Positions 31,501 to 38,816 of a stretch of DNA of 49,776 nucleotides are shown here, piece by piece. The notes under the pieces were generated by a model. That model was not told the DNA's origin. It made no database searches and saw nothing but the letters and a program-made list of their open reading frames with translations. Each line of letters opens with the position of its first letter. Within the stretch, counting starts at the first letter, position 1. The stretch lies in NCBI GenBank assembly GCA_035942255.1, contig DASZDG010000144.1:1-49776 (forward strand), given 5' to 3'. The position numbers and the translations under genes are program-made. The DNA is from JALZEG01 sp035942255 (lineage in GTDB: Bacteria; Actinomycetota; CADDZG01; WHSQ01).

Positions 31501-31796
31501 CTCGGCAGATGGAAGTCGTCGAGTTCGACGGCATCCGTTCAGGCAGGTCGACGACGCGCATCGTCGGCTGGGATCCGACGATCCTTACGATCGACTCGTA
31601 CATCCAGAACAAGATCGTCACCGATCCCGTGACCATGCAGGGAGACTCCGGTGCCGCGCTGGTCGATCGAGACGGTTACATCCTCGGCTTCGCCTTCTAC
31701 ACGACCGCTCTCGACGCGCACCCCGCGCACTCGGGTTGGATCTGGGCCGACTCCGTGTACCGCGCGCACCGCCTACTTCCCCGCCACGAGGCCTGA
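28569..31796 (+). CDS. Transmembrane protein: beta-helix, Calx-beta-like and CARDB-like ectodomain with trypsin-like C-terminal domain
   Basis: From ATG 28569 (GGAGAAGG upstream) 1075 residues are encoded. A signal peptide ends near AHA-GG (31/32). Residues 120-280 form a right-handed beta-helix with repeated NSTFSANHARNGGAIYS units. Residues 314-374 match the choice-of-anchor-Q/CSLREA-type segment (LGDNGGPTWT...SPALSAGD...DQRGALR...CDIGAYE). Residues 374-484 are Calx-beta-like. A Pro/Thr-rich stalk (487-547), a CARDB-like domain (549-664) and one membrane helix (about 674-700) follow. The rest should be cytoplasmic. Residues 890-1075 look like a trypsin-fold protease: His927 in TVADHAIRG, Asp952 in SDSGFVEV, Ser1027 in GDSGAALVDRDGYILGFAF. 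All three triad positions are present. A protease inside the cell joined to a beta-helix outside is unusual; signalling across the membrane is my inference. Confidence 0.83.
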   Translation: MADGRRSGTFGRVSAIVLLGLVLVLPGLAHAGGPTDPAVQRGEPLVPAVSLASPPRLTAPRATRPMPAPARRSGGGAETCEAFLRGARLSLAEAVAEARPDEIVALVPRPPCTIVEPLAVTGSDVHVDGEGTTITGGGTIFDVAPAAKLFLEDVTISGSRDAAIVNHGELSVSGVTFSNNDGLDNGGAIFSDGIRLTVTNSTFSANHARNGGAIYSTGADFDVTNSTFVGNTAGAEGGAIDYEMGAAIRNSIFHGNKAPDGGALAGGGPATLHNSLVAEGGCLTDPQISASASFAGDDADGCGSTKKVDPPVGLAPLGDNGGPTWTAALETDSPALSAGDPVTCPDLDQRGALRKGSDGSCDIGAYEATRASIVDTVSTREGSDGCTHLAFPVALDTASPGTVTVEYEWDRVDDPCGPNKGKPSGESQVTFDPGDLSQTIAIGTTGDDVYEPTSGFSVDLIDASNGVLTHTRSSKGEIVNDDSAEVTPIPRPTETPTSVPTEAPSPAPTTAPPSASPAPPTDTPTPTASTPATVEPTPSGEPTPSPGAGPDLFLRDVTIELIRGSGAVAAGSFAAAPADDSLRILATVANKGDAASPPTWVGVATKGWTGEQVPVGAIPAGATTRVDGSMPAPPGVTKDTTFVVTIGPVEGEHDPFNNAKPDVAAVVPDEGGTSPITIVVVVLAGAAVVTGGAVAVTQLLHKRPSLHRIHSSQPEPPSPTKDSSALGDVADRYLGAERGPPLWDAGPASAHLRDEVGDDERAAPLIATMFWRALIATPRFVHALQKAGASGVAVEDPDVLVIAHAEGTRHDLLVLDPGFSAAEPGSVFTEPAPEELADAWDAVSRREQVTLRGVLGGLPSTLLKDVLREVAAYAPFGITVVARPKRALTGCPSPPWPIGAVGEAATSTAGAAVVDPNGRIGVTVADHAIRGYEKVMVDGRLGTVISSDAISDSGFVEVSVDDPGGARGEKGPLSGVTPRQMEVVEFDGIRSGRSTTRIVGWDPTILTIDSYIQNKIVTDPVTMQGDSGAALVDRDGYILGFAFYTTALDAHPAHSGWIWADSVYRAHRLLPRHEA

Positions 31797-31802
31797 GCAA
31801 TC

Positions 31803-32789
31803 GTGGGCTGGTGGTCCGAAGCCCTGCGCACGAAGGCCGCGGGCTGGACGTTCGGCGCTTTCGATGCCGCGCAGGTCCCAGACGGGCTCGCGCACGCACC
31901 AGTCGCGCCGGACGAGACCTATCTCAGCGGGTTCCTGCGATCGATGTGGGTGACGGACGTGAGGAAGGGCGTCTCGCGTTTCTACGGAACGCTGCAGAGC
32001 CACGTCTCGCTGCCACACCTCGGCGGGTTGGCGGAGTTCCAGGTCGTAGTCGCGCCGCCGGACCTGCGCGATATCGACGGCAGCAACGCGCACCGGTTCG
32101 TCACGCGCAACATCAGGCTGTTCGGGCCGGTCCCCTACCGCGGAGGCGACCTGGAGATCGAGCTGGGGCTCTTCTCGGTGAAGGCGGGCGACCTCGTCGG
32201 TCCGTTCGTGGACATGCTCGAAGCCGTTTCGGGTGCGGCCGGGCTGTCGCTCGTGGCCGCGGCCCGCCCGTTCGTGGAGCCCGTGCGCAAGGGGTTCGAC
32301 CTGTTGCTGGGGATCGAGGGCGATGCGACCCTCGAGATCGGCCTTGCCGCCACGTTCTCGCGTCCAGAAACCGGCTACTTCGTCGTCATGCGCAAGGAGG
32401 GCGGGAGCACGGACCTCTCGAGGCTGACCGTCGGCCCCGACTACCGCCTGCTCGCGCCGAACGGCGAAGCGTTAGCGGACCATCCGTACGTGCTCGTCGC
32501 GATCGAGTCCTCGACCGTCCGCGACGACTGGTTCCAGATCCCAGACCTGGCCGCGGCCTACGGAACGCTGCGGGACGACGTCGCGAAGGGACGCCTCCCT
32601 AACGTGCAGGAGAGCGTCGCGGTGTTCAAGAGGACCGCGCTGACGAGCCCGGACCTCCTTACCCGGGACGCCGTCCGTCTGGTCGAGAAGGTCGGCGGCG
32701 AGATCGACCAGACACTGCGCCTGACCCAGACGTCCGGAGGGCCGAACGAGATGCCGCCCTTCGCGGCGCTGAGCCTTTACGACCCCTGA
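31803..32789 (+). CDS. Conserved-looking protein of unknown function, partner of the beta-helix/protease gene
   Basis: A 328-residue soluble protein beginning at GTG 31803, six bases after the preceding stop, so co-transcribed with it. The N-terminal 130 residues are beta-rich (FQVVVAPPDLRDI; FVTRNIRLFGPVPYRGGDLE), compatible with a C2-like or adaptor sandwich. The middle has a hydrophobic helix (AVSGAAGLSLVAAARPFVEP) and then a strand set with YFVVMRKEGG and a YRLLAPNGEALADHPYVLVA segment. The C-terminal 80 residues are helical. No signal peptide or catalytic motif is seen. The context suggests a cytoplasmic partner or substrate of the protease domain next door (inference). Confidence 0.65.
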   Translation: MGWWSEALRTKAAGWTFGAFDAAQVPDGLAHAPVAPDETYLSGFLRSMWVTDVRKGVSRFYGTLQSHVSLPHLGGLAEFQVVVAPPDLRDIDGSNAHRFVTRNIRLFGPVPYRGGDLEIELGLFSVKAGDLVGPFVDMLEAVSGAAGLSLVAAARPFVEPVRKGFDLLLGIEGDATLEIGLAATFSRPETGYFVVMRKEGGSTDLSRLTVGPDYRLLAPNGEALADHPYVLVAIESSTVRDDWFQIPDLAAAYGTLRDDVAKGRLPNVQESVAVFKRTALTSPDLLTRDAVRLVEKVGGEIDQTLRLTQTSGGPNEMPPFAALSLYDP

Positions 32790-32838
32790 CGCACGTTCCC
32801 GCGTCGGGTTTGACGATGGTCGCCGCACGGCCCGTTCG

Positions 32839-32853
32839 TAATCCGTAGGTTCA
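32839..32853 (+). repeat. Remnant of the tRNA-Lys attachment sequence (third copy)
   Basis: TAATCCGTAGGTTCA, identical to tRNA-Lys anticodon-loop to T-arm bases 8031-8045, is followed by CCCCAG, which also follows the tRNA end in copy 2 (14224-14230). The intervening T-arm and acceptor are missing, as if deleted. It lies in the gap after the accessory block. Confidence 0.45.
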
Positions 32854-33074
32854 CCCCAGTCCGACGTCGAGGTCTCTGAAGCGGGTCGACGGCGGACGAT
32901 TGCGGCCTCGGCACGCCAACCATTCCCGGAGAAATGACCCGAAGAGGCCATTGCCTCGTTATCTATCTCGTTGTTACGTAGGAGGGGAAGACGCGCGCGG
33001 GATCCACCGAATGCGAAGGGCTGGCTGATGAGAAGTAACACTCGATCGACCCGCCCCCGTCGGCGGTGAACGGG

Positions 33075-34154
33075 ATGAGCGGGCGCATCTACGTGCACGC
33101 GCGCAGGTTCCTGTCCTTCTTCTCGGATCTTTGGGGCTTCCTCGGTCTTGTCGTCGTTCTTGCAGGGCTCTTCGTTCAGGCGGCACGCGGGTTCGCAAGA
33201 GCTCGACCGGCCGTCTTCTCTGCGCTGCTGATACTGGCAGTGGTCTGCATCGGGCTTTGGATCGTCAACCTGGGCGTCTTCACGGTGCGGCGGAGGCGGC
33301 TGGAAAAGAAGGTGCGGGCGAGCGTTCCCAAGGACCTGTTCTCGAGACCATTCTTGCCCGCTCCCTCAGAGGAAGTTGACTCGGCGCTCGAAGACTCGGG
33401 GGCCTTGATCGCCGACTTCCGGGATAGGGAACTGCCTCGAGCGATCCTGGCGGGCGGCGCGTTGTTCGTCGGGCTCCTCGCCGGGATCGGAGCACTGCTG
33501 ATAGGCCCTTCCCAGGACCGACGAGAGACCGCCGGCACACCCGCGGCGACCATTGTGCTCCTCGAGACGTTCGACGGACTGAACGGCCAATGGTCGACGA
33601 CCAGGTTCACGACGACCGACAGCGGCCGCAGGTTCTTGGGCCGGTTCAGCGCCGACACCGTCGACTTGACCGTCGACGACCTTCCGCGCCATCGCTCCGT
33701 CCAGATATCGTTCGACCTCTTCATAGTCGGCTCGTGGGACGGCGTTGCGCGCGGGCCTGGTCTCGGGCCGGACCGCTTCCAGGTGCGCGCCGACGGTCCC
33801 GACCCGATCTTCGACGCGGCGTTCACGAACCTCGCGCCCGACTCGATAACGCGCCAGAGCTATCCACTGCAGTACGGAGCCGGCGAGTGTCCTGGTGAGA
33901 GTGGAGGGAGCGAGGCCGACACGCTTGGCTATCTCTTCCGGGGAACCGTCCGCGACTCCGTCTACCGGATCACGACGAACGTCGACCACGTTGCAAGCTC
34001 CGTACGAGTCCGGTTCACGGGTTTCGGATTGACGACCCCCAGCAGCGAGCCGCTGAGCGATGAGAGTTGGGGTCTCGACAACGTGATGATCACGACGTCG
34101 ACGCAACCGGAACCGAATCCCGTCCCCCGATGGGCCACGAGCTGCGAAAGCTAG
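33075..34154 (+). CDS. Membrane protein with C-terminal LamG/concanavalin-like ectodomain
   Basis: A 359-residue protein (ATG 33075; GTG 33066 is an alternative). Two hydrophobic helices near 15-35 and 50-70 are followed by a basic linker (RRRRLEKKVRASVPKD) and a third helix near 120-145. The C-terminal 210 residues are beta-rich: ETFDGLNGQWST, then VQISFDLFIVGSWDG, GPDRFQVRADG, and finally DESWGLDNVMI. This is the pattern of LamG-like sandwich domains in secreted proteins, which often bind sugars or calcium. The role is unknown. It converges with a lipoprotein gene 15 bases downstream. Confidence 0.65.
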   Translation: MSGRIYVHARRFLSFFSDLWGFLGLVVVLAGLFVQAARGFARARPAVFSALLILAVVCIGLWIVNLGVFTVRRRRLEKKVRASVPKDLFSRPFLPAPSEEVDSALEDSGALIADFRDRELPRAILAGGALFVGLLAGIGALLIGPSQDRRETAGTPAATIVLLETFDGLNGQWSTTRFTTTDSGRRFLGRFSADTVDLTVDDLPRHRSVQISFDLFIVGSWDGVARGPGLGPDRFQVRADGPDPIFDAAFTNLAPDSITRQSYPLQYGAGECPGESGGSEADTLGYLFRGTVRDSVYRITTNVDHVASSVRVRFTGFGLTTPSSEPLSDESWGLDNVMITTSTQPEPNPVPRWATSCES

Positions 34155-34169
34155 CGCAGGGCCTCCCCT

Positions 34170-35501
34170 CTAATCGAACGACAGCGACGAGAACTCGTCT
34201 CCGAAGGTCGTGATCGAGTGCGCATACGGGAAGATCACGCCGCCTCTGCGGTGCCCGTCCGGTTCGTGCGCGACGAAGACGTGGGCGTCGCCGACCAGCG
34301 CGCTCGCGGGGCTGAACGCGTCTAGCTGCGGGTCGGGCGTGTGGAGGTTGCGGATGAACGCGAGCGGGAGGCGTCCGAGAGTGATGTTCAGCTGCCCCTC
34401 CTCGTCGTCCTGGTCCATGGCGTTGTAGAGCCGGACCCGGTCGTTGTCGAGGCCCAGGTAGGCAAAGGAGCTCAGCGTGTCCTCGGCTTCGAGGTCGTTG
34501 ATGAAGTGCCAATCGAGGTCCGTGATGATGGGCTCGTAGTGGAGGTCGGTGTCGTTCAGGTCGTCGATCTCGCTTCTGTCGTCGTCGCCGGCGGTGACGA
34601 TCTTCACGCCGGCCCCCTGGAGCGTTCCGGTCAAGGTCTTCAGGCCGGTGATGAACCCCGCGAACTCAGCGAAGGCGGCAGTCCGCTCGAGAGCGCCCGA
34701 TGGGACCGCCTGCCCGAGCGCGAGCAGCGCGTCCACCAAGGCCTCGACGGATTCGGGTTGTTGGGGCCGGCTCGGCACGACTATCAAGACCCGGCCCCTG
34801 AAGTCGTCGTCCTCGAACATGACCAGCAGCTCCGGCACCGGCAACGCGTCGAGCGGAAGCGGAAGCGGGGGTGGGTTCGCGGTGACCGCCACCACGGAGG
34901 TCCCGGCGGCCGGCACCGCGGACGTGTCTGCAACGAGGCTGACGGCCGGGCGCGCCTTTGCCTGAACGGTCGGGGTGTCGTTGAGCCCGACGAGCGGCGG
35001 CACGATCCCGATCTGCAGGGTCGGCTGGTCGAGCCCCCCGCTCAGGACGGCCATGTCCCTGTCCGCCTGGAATATGCGCCCCGCCCCACTCACCCTCCAC
35101 GAGACGGTGACGTCGAGCTCGAGCGTTGCCTCCGTTCCGTCGGGAAGGTCCACGACGATCTCGGGCGGCGCGGGCAGCGTCTCGACCGACGACGCACCGG
35201 CAGGGTCGGGAGCCGCGCCCCCGGGAAGGTTCGTGAGGCCCAGCAAGACGTCCGTGCCGACCGCGAGGTTGTTGCTCAGGAAGAAGTCGCTCCCTACGTC
35301 CGTGCCGCCGACGCGCATGGGGATGGCCTGGATTTCGGCCGCCAGCAGGCAGAGGCTCTCGTGGATGGACTCAGCCGTTTCGGTCAGTCCCGTCCCGCTC
35401 TTCGCACAGGGCTCGGGCTCGGCGCATGCAGTGAGGAGCGACGCCGCACACATCACCGCCACCGAGCCGCTCAACGCCGCACGCCGCCGTGACGTAACCA
35501 T
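34170..35501 (-). CDS. Lipoprotein of unknown function
   Basis: The ATG at 35501 follows GGAGGG at good spacing; a GTG at 35513 is open but less likely. The 443-residue protein begins with Arg-rich residues, a hydrophobic stretch and the lipobox LLTAC, so it is probably a lipid-anchored surface protein. The mature part is acidic and beta-rich with Pro-rich linkers (NPPPLPLPLDALPVPELL). Near the C-terminus are IITDLDWHFINDLEAEDTLS and VFVAHEPDGHRRGG. I recognise no family. It may act with the convergent membrane-protein gene, but nothing in the sequence shows this. Confidence 0.72.
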   Translation of the reverse strand: MVTSRRRAALSGSVAVMCAASLLTACAEPEPCAKSGTGLTETAESIHESLCLLAAEIQAIPMRVGGTDVGSDFFLSNNLAVGTDVLLGLTNLPGGAAPDPAGASSVETLPAPPEIVVDLPDGTEATLELDVTVSWRVSGAGRIFQADRDMAVLSGGLDQPTLQIGIVPPLVGLNDTPTVQAKARPAVSLVADTSAVPAAGTSVVAVTANPPPLPLPLDALPVPELLVMFEDDDFRGRVLIVVPSRPQQPESVEALVDALLALGQAVPSGALERTAAFAEFAGFITGLKTLTGTLQGAGVKIVTAGDDDRSEIDDLNDTDLHYEPIITDLDWHFINDLEAEDTLSSFAYLGLDNDRVRLYNAMDQDDEEGQLNITLGRLPLAFIRNLHTPDPQLDAFSPASALVGDAHVFVAHEPDGHRRGGVIFPYAHSITTFGDEFSSLSFD

Positions 35502-35690
35502 GATGCCCTCCACGCTCAGAGTTCGTCTGCCGTTCCTCGCACTGTCTCCTCGTTCGCCGGCGAAACCAGTTAGGTCGCTGACACGCGACGGATCGATCCC
35601 GGCACGGGGGCCGCGGAAGTGCCGGGCGGCACCATGGCGTGGGGGCTCGGGCTAGAGGAGAATGGTGATCGCCCGAGAAACGAGTTGTGG

Positions 35691-36209
35691 ATGGCGAAGG
35701 AACGTCTCATGCCCTGGGTTCGTCGAGCCCTCGCGGCGGCCGCAGTGATCGTGGCCGCAGGCCTGCCGGCGGGTCCGCCCGCGGAGGGAGCCGTGCTTGA
35801 AGCTGGCGGATCCACTCCGGCCGAACAGGCCCGTCGCTGTCGCACTCCCGCGAGCGTCACCGCGCTCGTCAAGGACTTCGTGCGCGCGTACAACGAGGGC
35901 GACCTGCCTCGGCTCGAGGAGATCTTCGCCGGCGAGCCGGACTTCAGGTGGTACTTCGTCCAGGGCGAGAGGGTGGAAGACTCCGCGCATCGTCACACGC
36001 TCCTGCCCTACTTCGCCCACAGGCACGTGCTGGACGACCGGCTGCGGTTGACGGCGCTCTCGGTGAGCCGCGAGCCGGGATGGCACGGCGGCTTCGACTT
36101 CTCCGTGAGGTTGCGGCGCGAGTCCGACGACGTCGGTGCCCGCGGCACGTGGCACGGCAAGGGGGCCGCCGGCTGCGCGATCTTCGTCTGGAGCATTGGC
36201 AAGGAGTAG
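35691..36209 (+). CDS. Secreted SnoaL/NTF2-like protein
   Basis: From ATG 35691 the 172-residue product has a signal-peptide-like start (PWVRRALAAAAVIVAAGLPA). The mature domain has the NTF2/SnoaL pattern: helices SVTALVKDFVRAYNEGDLPR and LEEIFAGEPDFRWYFVQGE, then strands ending TWHGKGAAGCAIFVWSIGK. The cone fold binds small ligands or serves as an enzyme scaffold; no catalytic set is evident. The frame is open upstream to 35619, but the signal peptide fits the later start. It stands alone, and the next gene starts 110 bases later. Confidence 0.66.
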   Translation: MAKERLMPWVRRALAAAAVIVAAGLPAGPPAEGAVLEAGGSTPAEQARRCRTPASVTALVKDFVRAYNEGDLPRLEEIFAGEPDFRWYFVQGERVEDSAHRHTLLPYFAHRHVLDDRLRLTALSVSREPGWHGGFDFSVRLRRESDDVGARGTWHGKGAAGCAIFVWSIGKE

Positions 36210-36319
36210 CTCCGCTAGACCGATACCTCGTCGCGGGTCGCTCGCGTGCTGGCGCGAGCGGGGAACGTCCTCGAGCGCTCGCTCGCCCGCGCGCCTACCT
36301 TCGAGGACATAATCCGTGC

Positions 36320-37246
36320 GTGGAGAAAGCGGACATCACGCCCGAGCTCGTGTCGCGCCTGATCGCCGAGCAGCTCCCGCAGTGGAGCGACTTGCCGATC
36401 GCGCCGGTCGAGCACGACGGGTGGGACAACACGACGTTCCGTCTGGGCACGGACAAGCTGGTGCGGCTGCCGAGCTCCCGCTGGTACGTGGAGCAGGTCG
36501 AGAAGGAGCAGCACTGGCTGCCTATCCTGGCCGAGCAGCTCCCGCTCCCCATCCCGGAGCCTCTCGCGAAGGGAGAGCCCGGCGCGGGGTTCCCGCGTCC
36601 CTGGTCCGTCTACCGCTGGCACGACGGCGACCTCGCCACGATCGATCGGATCCCCGATCTGCCGGGCTTCGCGAGCGACCTCGCGGGCTTCCTCACGAAG
36701 TTGTTCGCGATCGATCCCACGGGTGGACCGTCCCCGGGGCAGCACAACTTCTTCCGCGGCGCGCCCGTCGGCACCTACGACGCCGAGACGCGCTACGCGA
36801 TCGAAGCACTCGCGGGCGAGATCGACGCGGGGGCTGCAGCGGCCGTATGGGAAGCAGCGCTCGCGGCGACCTGGCAGGGCCCCCCGGTGTGGTTCCACGG
36901 CGACGTCTCGCCGTCGAACCTGCTCGTCGTCGACGGGCGCCTCGCCGCGGTCATCGACTTCGGGTGCAGCGGCGTCGGCGATCCCGCTTGTGACCTGACG
37001 ATCGCATGGACGTTCTTCCATGGGCCGAGCCGCGAGGCGTTCCGCGCTGGCGTGCCGGTCGACGACCCGACGTGGGCACGCGCGCGCGGGTGGGCATTGT
37101 GGAAGGCGCTGATCACGCTGCGCACCGCGCTCACCGAGGGCTCCGCCTCGGCGGATGCCGCGGCGCGCCGTTACGGGTGGCGGTGCGGCGCGCGCGAGGT
37201 CATCGAGGAGCTACTGGCGGAGCATCGCAGCCTCGCGCGCGACTAA
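36320..37246 (+). CDS. Aminoglycoside phosphotransferase-family kinase
   Basis: A 308-residue APH/protein-kinase-like fold protein. The N-lobe has DNTTFRLGTDKLVRLPS. The C-lobe has the catalytic loop WFHGDVSPSNLLV (Asp and Asn) near residues 193-205 and the metal-binding VIDFGCSGVGDPACDL near 213-228. Such enzymes phosphorylate small alcohols; many chromosomal members have substrates other than antibiotics, so resistance should not be inferred. The GTG start at 36320 gives the expected N-terminus (MEKADITPELV). It converges with the CGNR-family gene. Confidence 0.88.
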   Translation: MEKADITPELVSRLIAEQLPQWSDLPIAPVEHDGWDNTTFRLGTDKLVRLPSSRWYVEQVEKEQHWLPILAEQLPLPIPEPLAKGEPGAGFPRPWSVYRWHDGDLATIDRIPDLPGFASDLAGFLTKLFAIDPTGGPSPGQHNFFRGAPVGTYDAETRYAIEALAGEIDAGAAAAVWEAALAATWQGPPVWFHGDVSPSNLLVVDGRLAAVIDFGCSGVGDPACDLTIAWTFFHGPSREAFRAGVPVDDPTWARARGWALWKALITLRTALTEGSASADAAARRYGWRCGAREVIEELLAEHRSLARD

Positions 37247-37315
37247 CGCTCTACTCCGTAACTCTCCTCGCGATCGCTCGGGGTCATGCCGCCGCTGCCC
37301 CTCGTCCCAGCCATG

Positions 37316-37867
37316 TCACTGCCCCCGCGCGTAGTGCCGCGCGACGCGGGCCCGGCTGCCGCATTGGGTCGAGCACCACCGTTGCGCGGGTCGTGAGCGC
37401 AGGTAGAACATCCCGCACGACGGCGCCGGGCACCGGCGGAGGCGCCCCCGTTCGGTCGCGACGAGCTCGATGGCGGAGCGTGCATACCAGGCGAGGAGCC
37501 GGTCGACCGCTCGGCCCGACGTCGACGTGCGCACCTCCAGCGATCCGGGGTCGAGCTCGACCCATTCGGGAGAGGAGCGGCTGACCCGGTTGAGGTGGGA
37601 TATCGCAGAGCGCGATGGCCGCTCCCCGTCGGCGACTGCGGCAACCACCTCCCTGACGACGGTCCGCAACTCCATGATCTGTGACCGGCTCCTCGCCAAT
37701 GAAGCGCGCAGCGAGCTGGGGAGGAAGCCGGCCTCGACGTGAGCCCATCGCTCGTAGTCGCCCGCGGACGCGATCAGGTCGCGCTCCTCGCCGCCCTCGA
37801 TCGTCACGGTGTCGGCGAGATCGAGCGCCGCGCCCTGACCGAGCCACTCCCACGTGACCTTGATCAT
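37316..37867 (-). CDS. CGNR zinc-finger DNA-binding protein
   Basis: A 183-residue protein with the N-terminal ABATE-like/putative stress-response domain (QGAALDLADTVTIEGGEERD) and a C-terminal CGNR-type zinc finger, CPAPSCGMFYLRSRPAQRWC then STQCGSRARVARHY. Here the family's CGNR is CGSR. These are probable transcription regulators. The start ATG 37867 overlaps the stop of the DUF6194-like gene (ATGA), so the two are coupled. The regulator may control the small cluster 37316-38698. Confidence 0.85.
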   Translation of the reverse strand: MIKVTWEWLGQGAALDLADTVTIEGGEERDLIASAGDYERWAHVEAGFLPSSLRASLARSRSQIMELRTVVREVVAAVADGERPSRSAISHLNRVSRSSPEWVELDPGSLEVRTSTSGRAVDRLLAWYARSAIELVATERGRLRRCPAPSCGMFYLRSRPAQRWCSTQCGSRARVARHYARGQ

Positions 37868-38349
37868 CGCGGCGCGGCCCGCGCGGCCCACCGCGCCTTC
37901 ACCGACAGCAGCGATTCCTCGACCAGCGGCAGGAGCAAGCCGAACGTCGCCTGCGACGGGCACAGGACCTGCACCCAGCGCATCCACGCGTAGACGGGAT
38001 GCGGAGTGAGCTCGTCGAGCACGCTCGGGTCGTGCCCGAACGTCACGGCGCTTCCTTTGGCCGGACGAGCCGGAGCGGGGCCGAAGCGGCGGTCGTACTC
38101 GTGCCGGGGCAGTTGGAACGCAAACCGGAAGACCCCGGGCCGGGACAGCCCCGAGCGCCTGTCGTTCGGCCCGTCGTGATCCTTGACCGCGGCGAAGATG
38201 ACGCCCAAAGGTGCCGATCGACCCGGGTTGTAGAAGACCGCACGCTCGGAGTAGTAAGCCTCCTCGGTGAGGTGCGGGTCGAGCCCGGCGAGGCGAACAA
38301 GGATCGACTCGGGCTCGAGCACGTCATCCAGGCGCCCCGCCGCGGCCAC
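37864..38349 (-). CDS. DUF6194-like protein
   Basis: The protein of about 161 residues contains FYNPGRSAPLGVIFAAVKDH, then DGPNDRRSGLSRPGVFRFAF, and later TFGHDPSVLDELTPHPVYAW. This series is characteristic of the uncharacterised DUF6194 family, in which the conserved His and Asp may form a site. GTG 38349 begins one base after the upstream stop; a TTG at 38361 would add four residues and overlap instead. It is the middle of three coupled genes. Function unknown. Confidence 0.74.
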   Translation of the reverse strand: MAAAGRLDDVLEPESILVRLAGLDPHLTEEAYYSERAVFYNPGRSAPLGVIFAAVKDHDGPNDRRSGLSRPGVFRFAFQLPRHEYDRRFGPAPARPAKGSAVTFGHDPSVLDELTPHPVYAWMRWVQVLCPSQATFGLLLPLVEESLLSVKARWAARAAPR

Positions 38350-38350
38350 G

Positions 38351-38698
38351 TCAAGCGCCAACCGACGCCCCCGGCGCGACGACCTTCGGGATGATCCGTT
38401 CGCCGTGGAGCATCTGCGTCCCCTCCAGGTCGATGGCCGCGAACATCGGCGCGCACGACTCCGACGTCGTCGCGGCTTCGGCCGCGGCGTGAGCAGCGTC
38501 GAGGCTGTCCCAGTAGACGACGTCGATCCAGGTGTCGGTGTCGGCCGAATACGTGAGGTCCCGCGAGACGAAGCCGGGCTGAGCTGTGGCCCACTCGGAG
38601 ACCGCGCCGGCCGTCGCGAGCAGCTGGTCGCGCGTCACCCCCTCCTTCGTCTTGAAGATCGCGATCTCGACCACCTGACGTTCCGTTTCCCGCTGCAC
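38351..38698 (-). CDS. Small ABM-like dimeric alpha/beta-barrel protein
   Basis: A 115-residue single ferredoxin-like domain: VVEIAIFKTKEGVTRDQLLA, then QPGFVSRDLTYSADTDTWID and VVYWDSLDAAHAAAEAA, the pattern of ABM/EthD-like proteins. The GTG at 38698 follows AGGAGGGAGG, a strong ribosome binding site. It heads the coupled run 38698 to 37316. Substrate unknown. It is not closely similar in sequence to the tandem ABM-like protein at 5392, only in fold. Confidence 0.74.
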   Translation of the reverse strand: MQRETERQVVEIAIFKTKEGVTRDQLLATAGAVSEWATAQPGFVSRDLTYSADTDTWIDVVYWDSLDAAHAAAEAATTSESCAPMFAAIDLEGTQMLHGERIIPKVVAPGASVGA

Positions 38699-38816
38699 GG
38701 GCGCCTCCCTCCTCTTACGGGTTTTGATGGAATATCGCGTTAGTCAGACCCCGATGTCAAGACGGGGATGCCCTGTCGGGTCCGCCGGGATGGGGGCCTC
38801 GTCTGGCGATCGATCC

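Larger units (their letters stand above)
14228..32853. mobile_element. Putative second accessory block beside the tRNA-Lys copy
   Basis: The block runs from the second tRNA-Lys copy to a 15-base remnant at 32839-32853. It contains the giant-protein operon, the beta-helix/protease gene and its partner, none of which is a usual core gene. No integrase or transposase is seen. The right boundary rests on a short match and is tentative. Confidence 0.3.

Noticed and set aside
36311..36318. A further AATCCGTG match to tRNA-Lys
   Set aside because: Only seven bases match, which is expected by chance.
36320..37246. Calling the APH-fold gene an antibiotic-resistance determinant
   Set aside because: The kinase motifs are present, but nothing in sequence or context points to an aminoglycoside substrate; many chromosomal members act on other metabolites.
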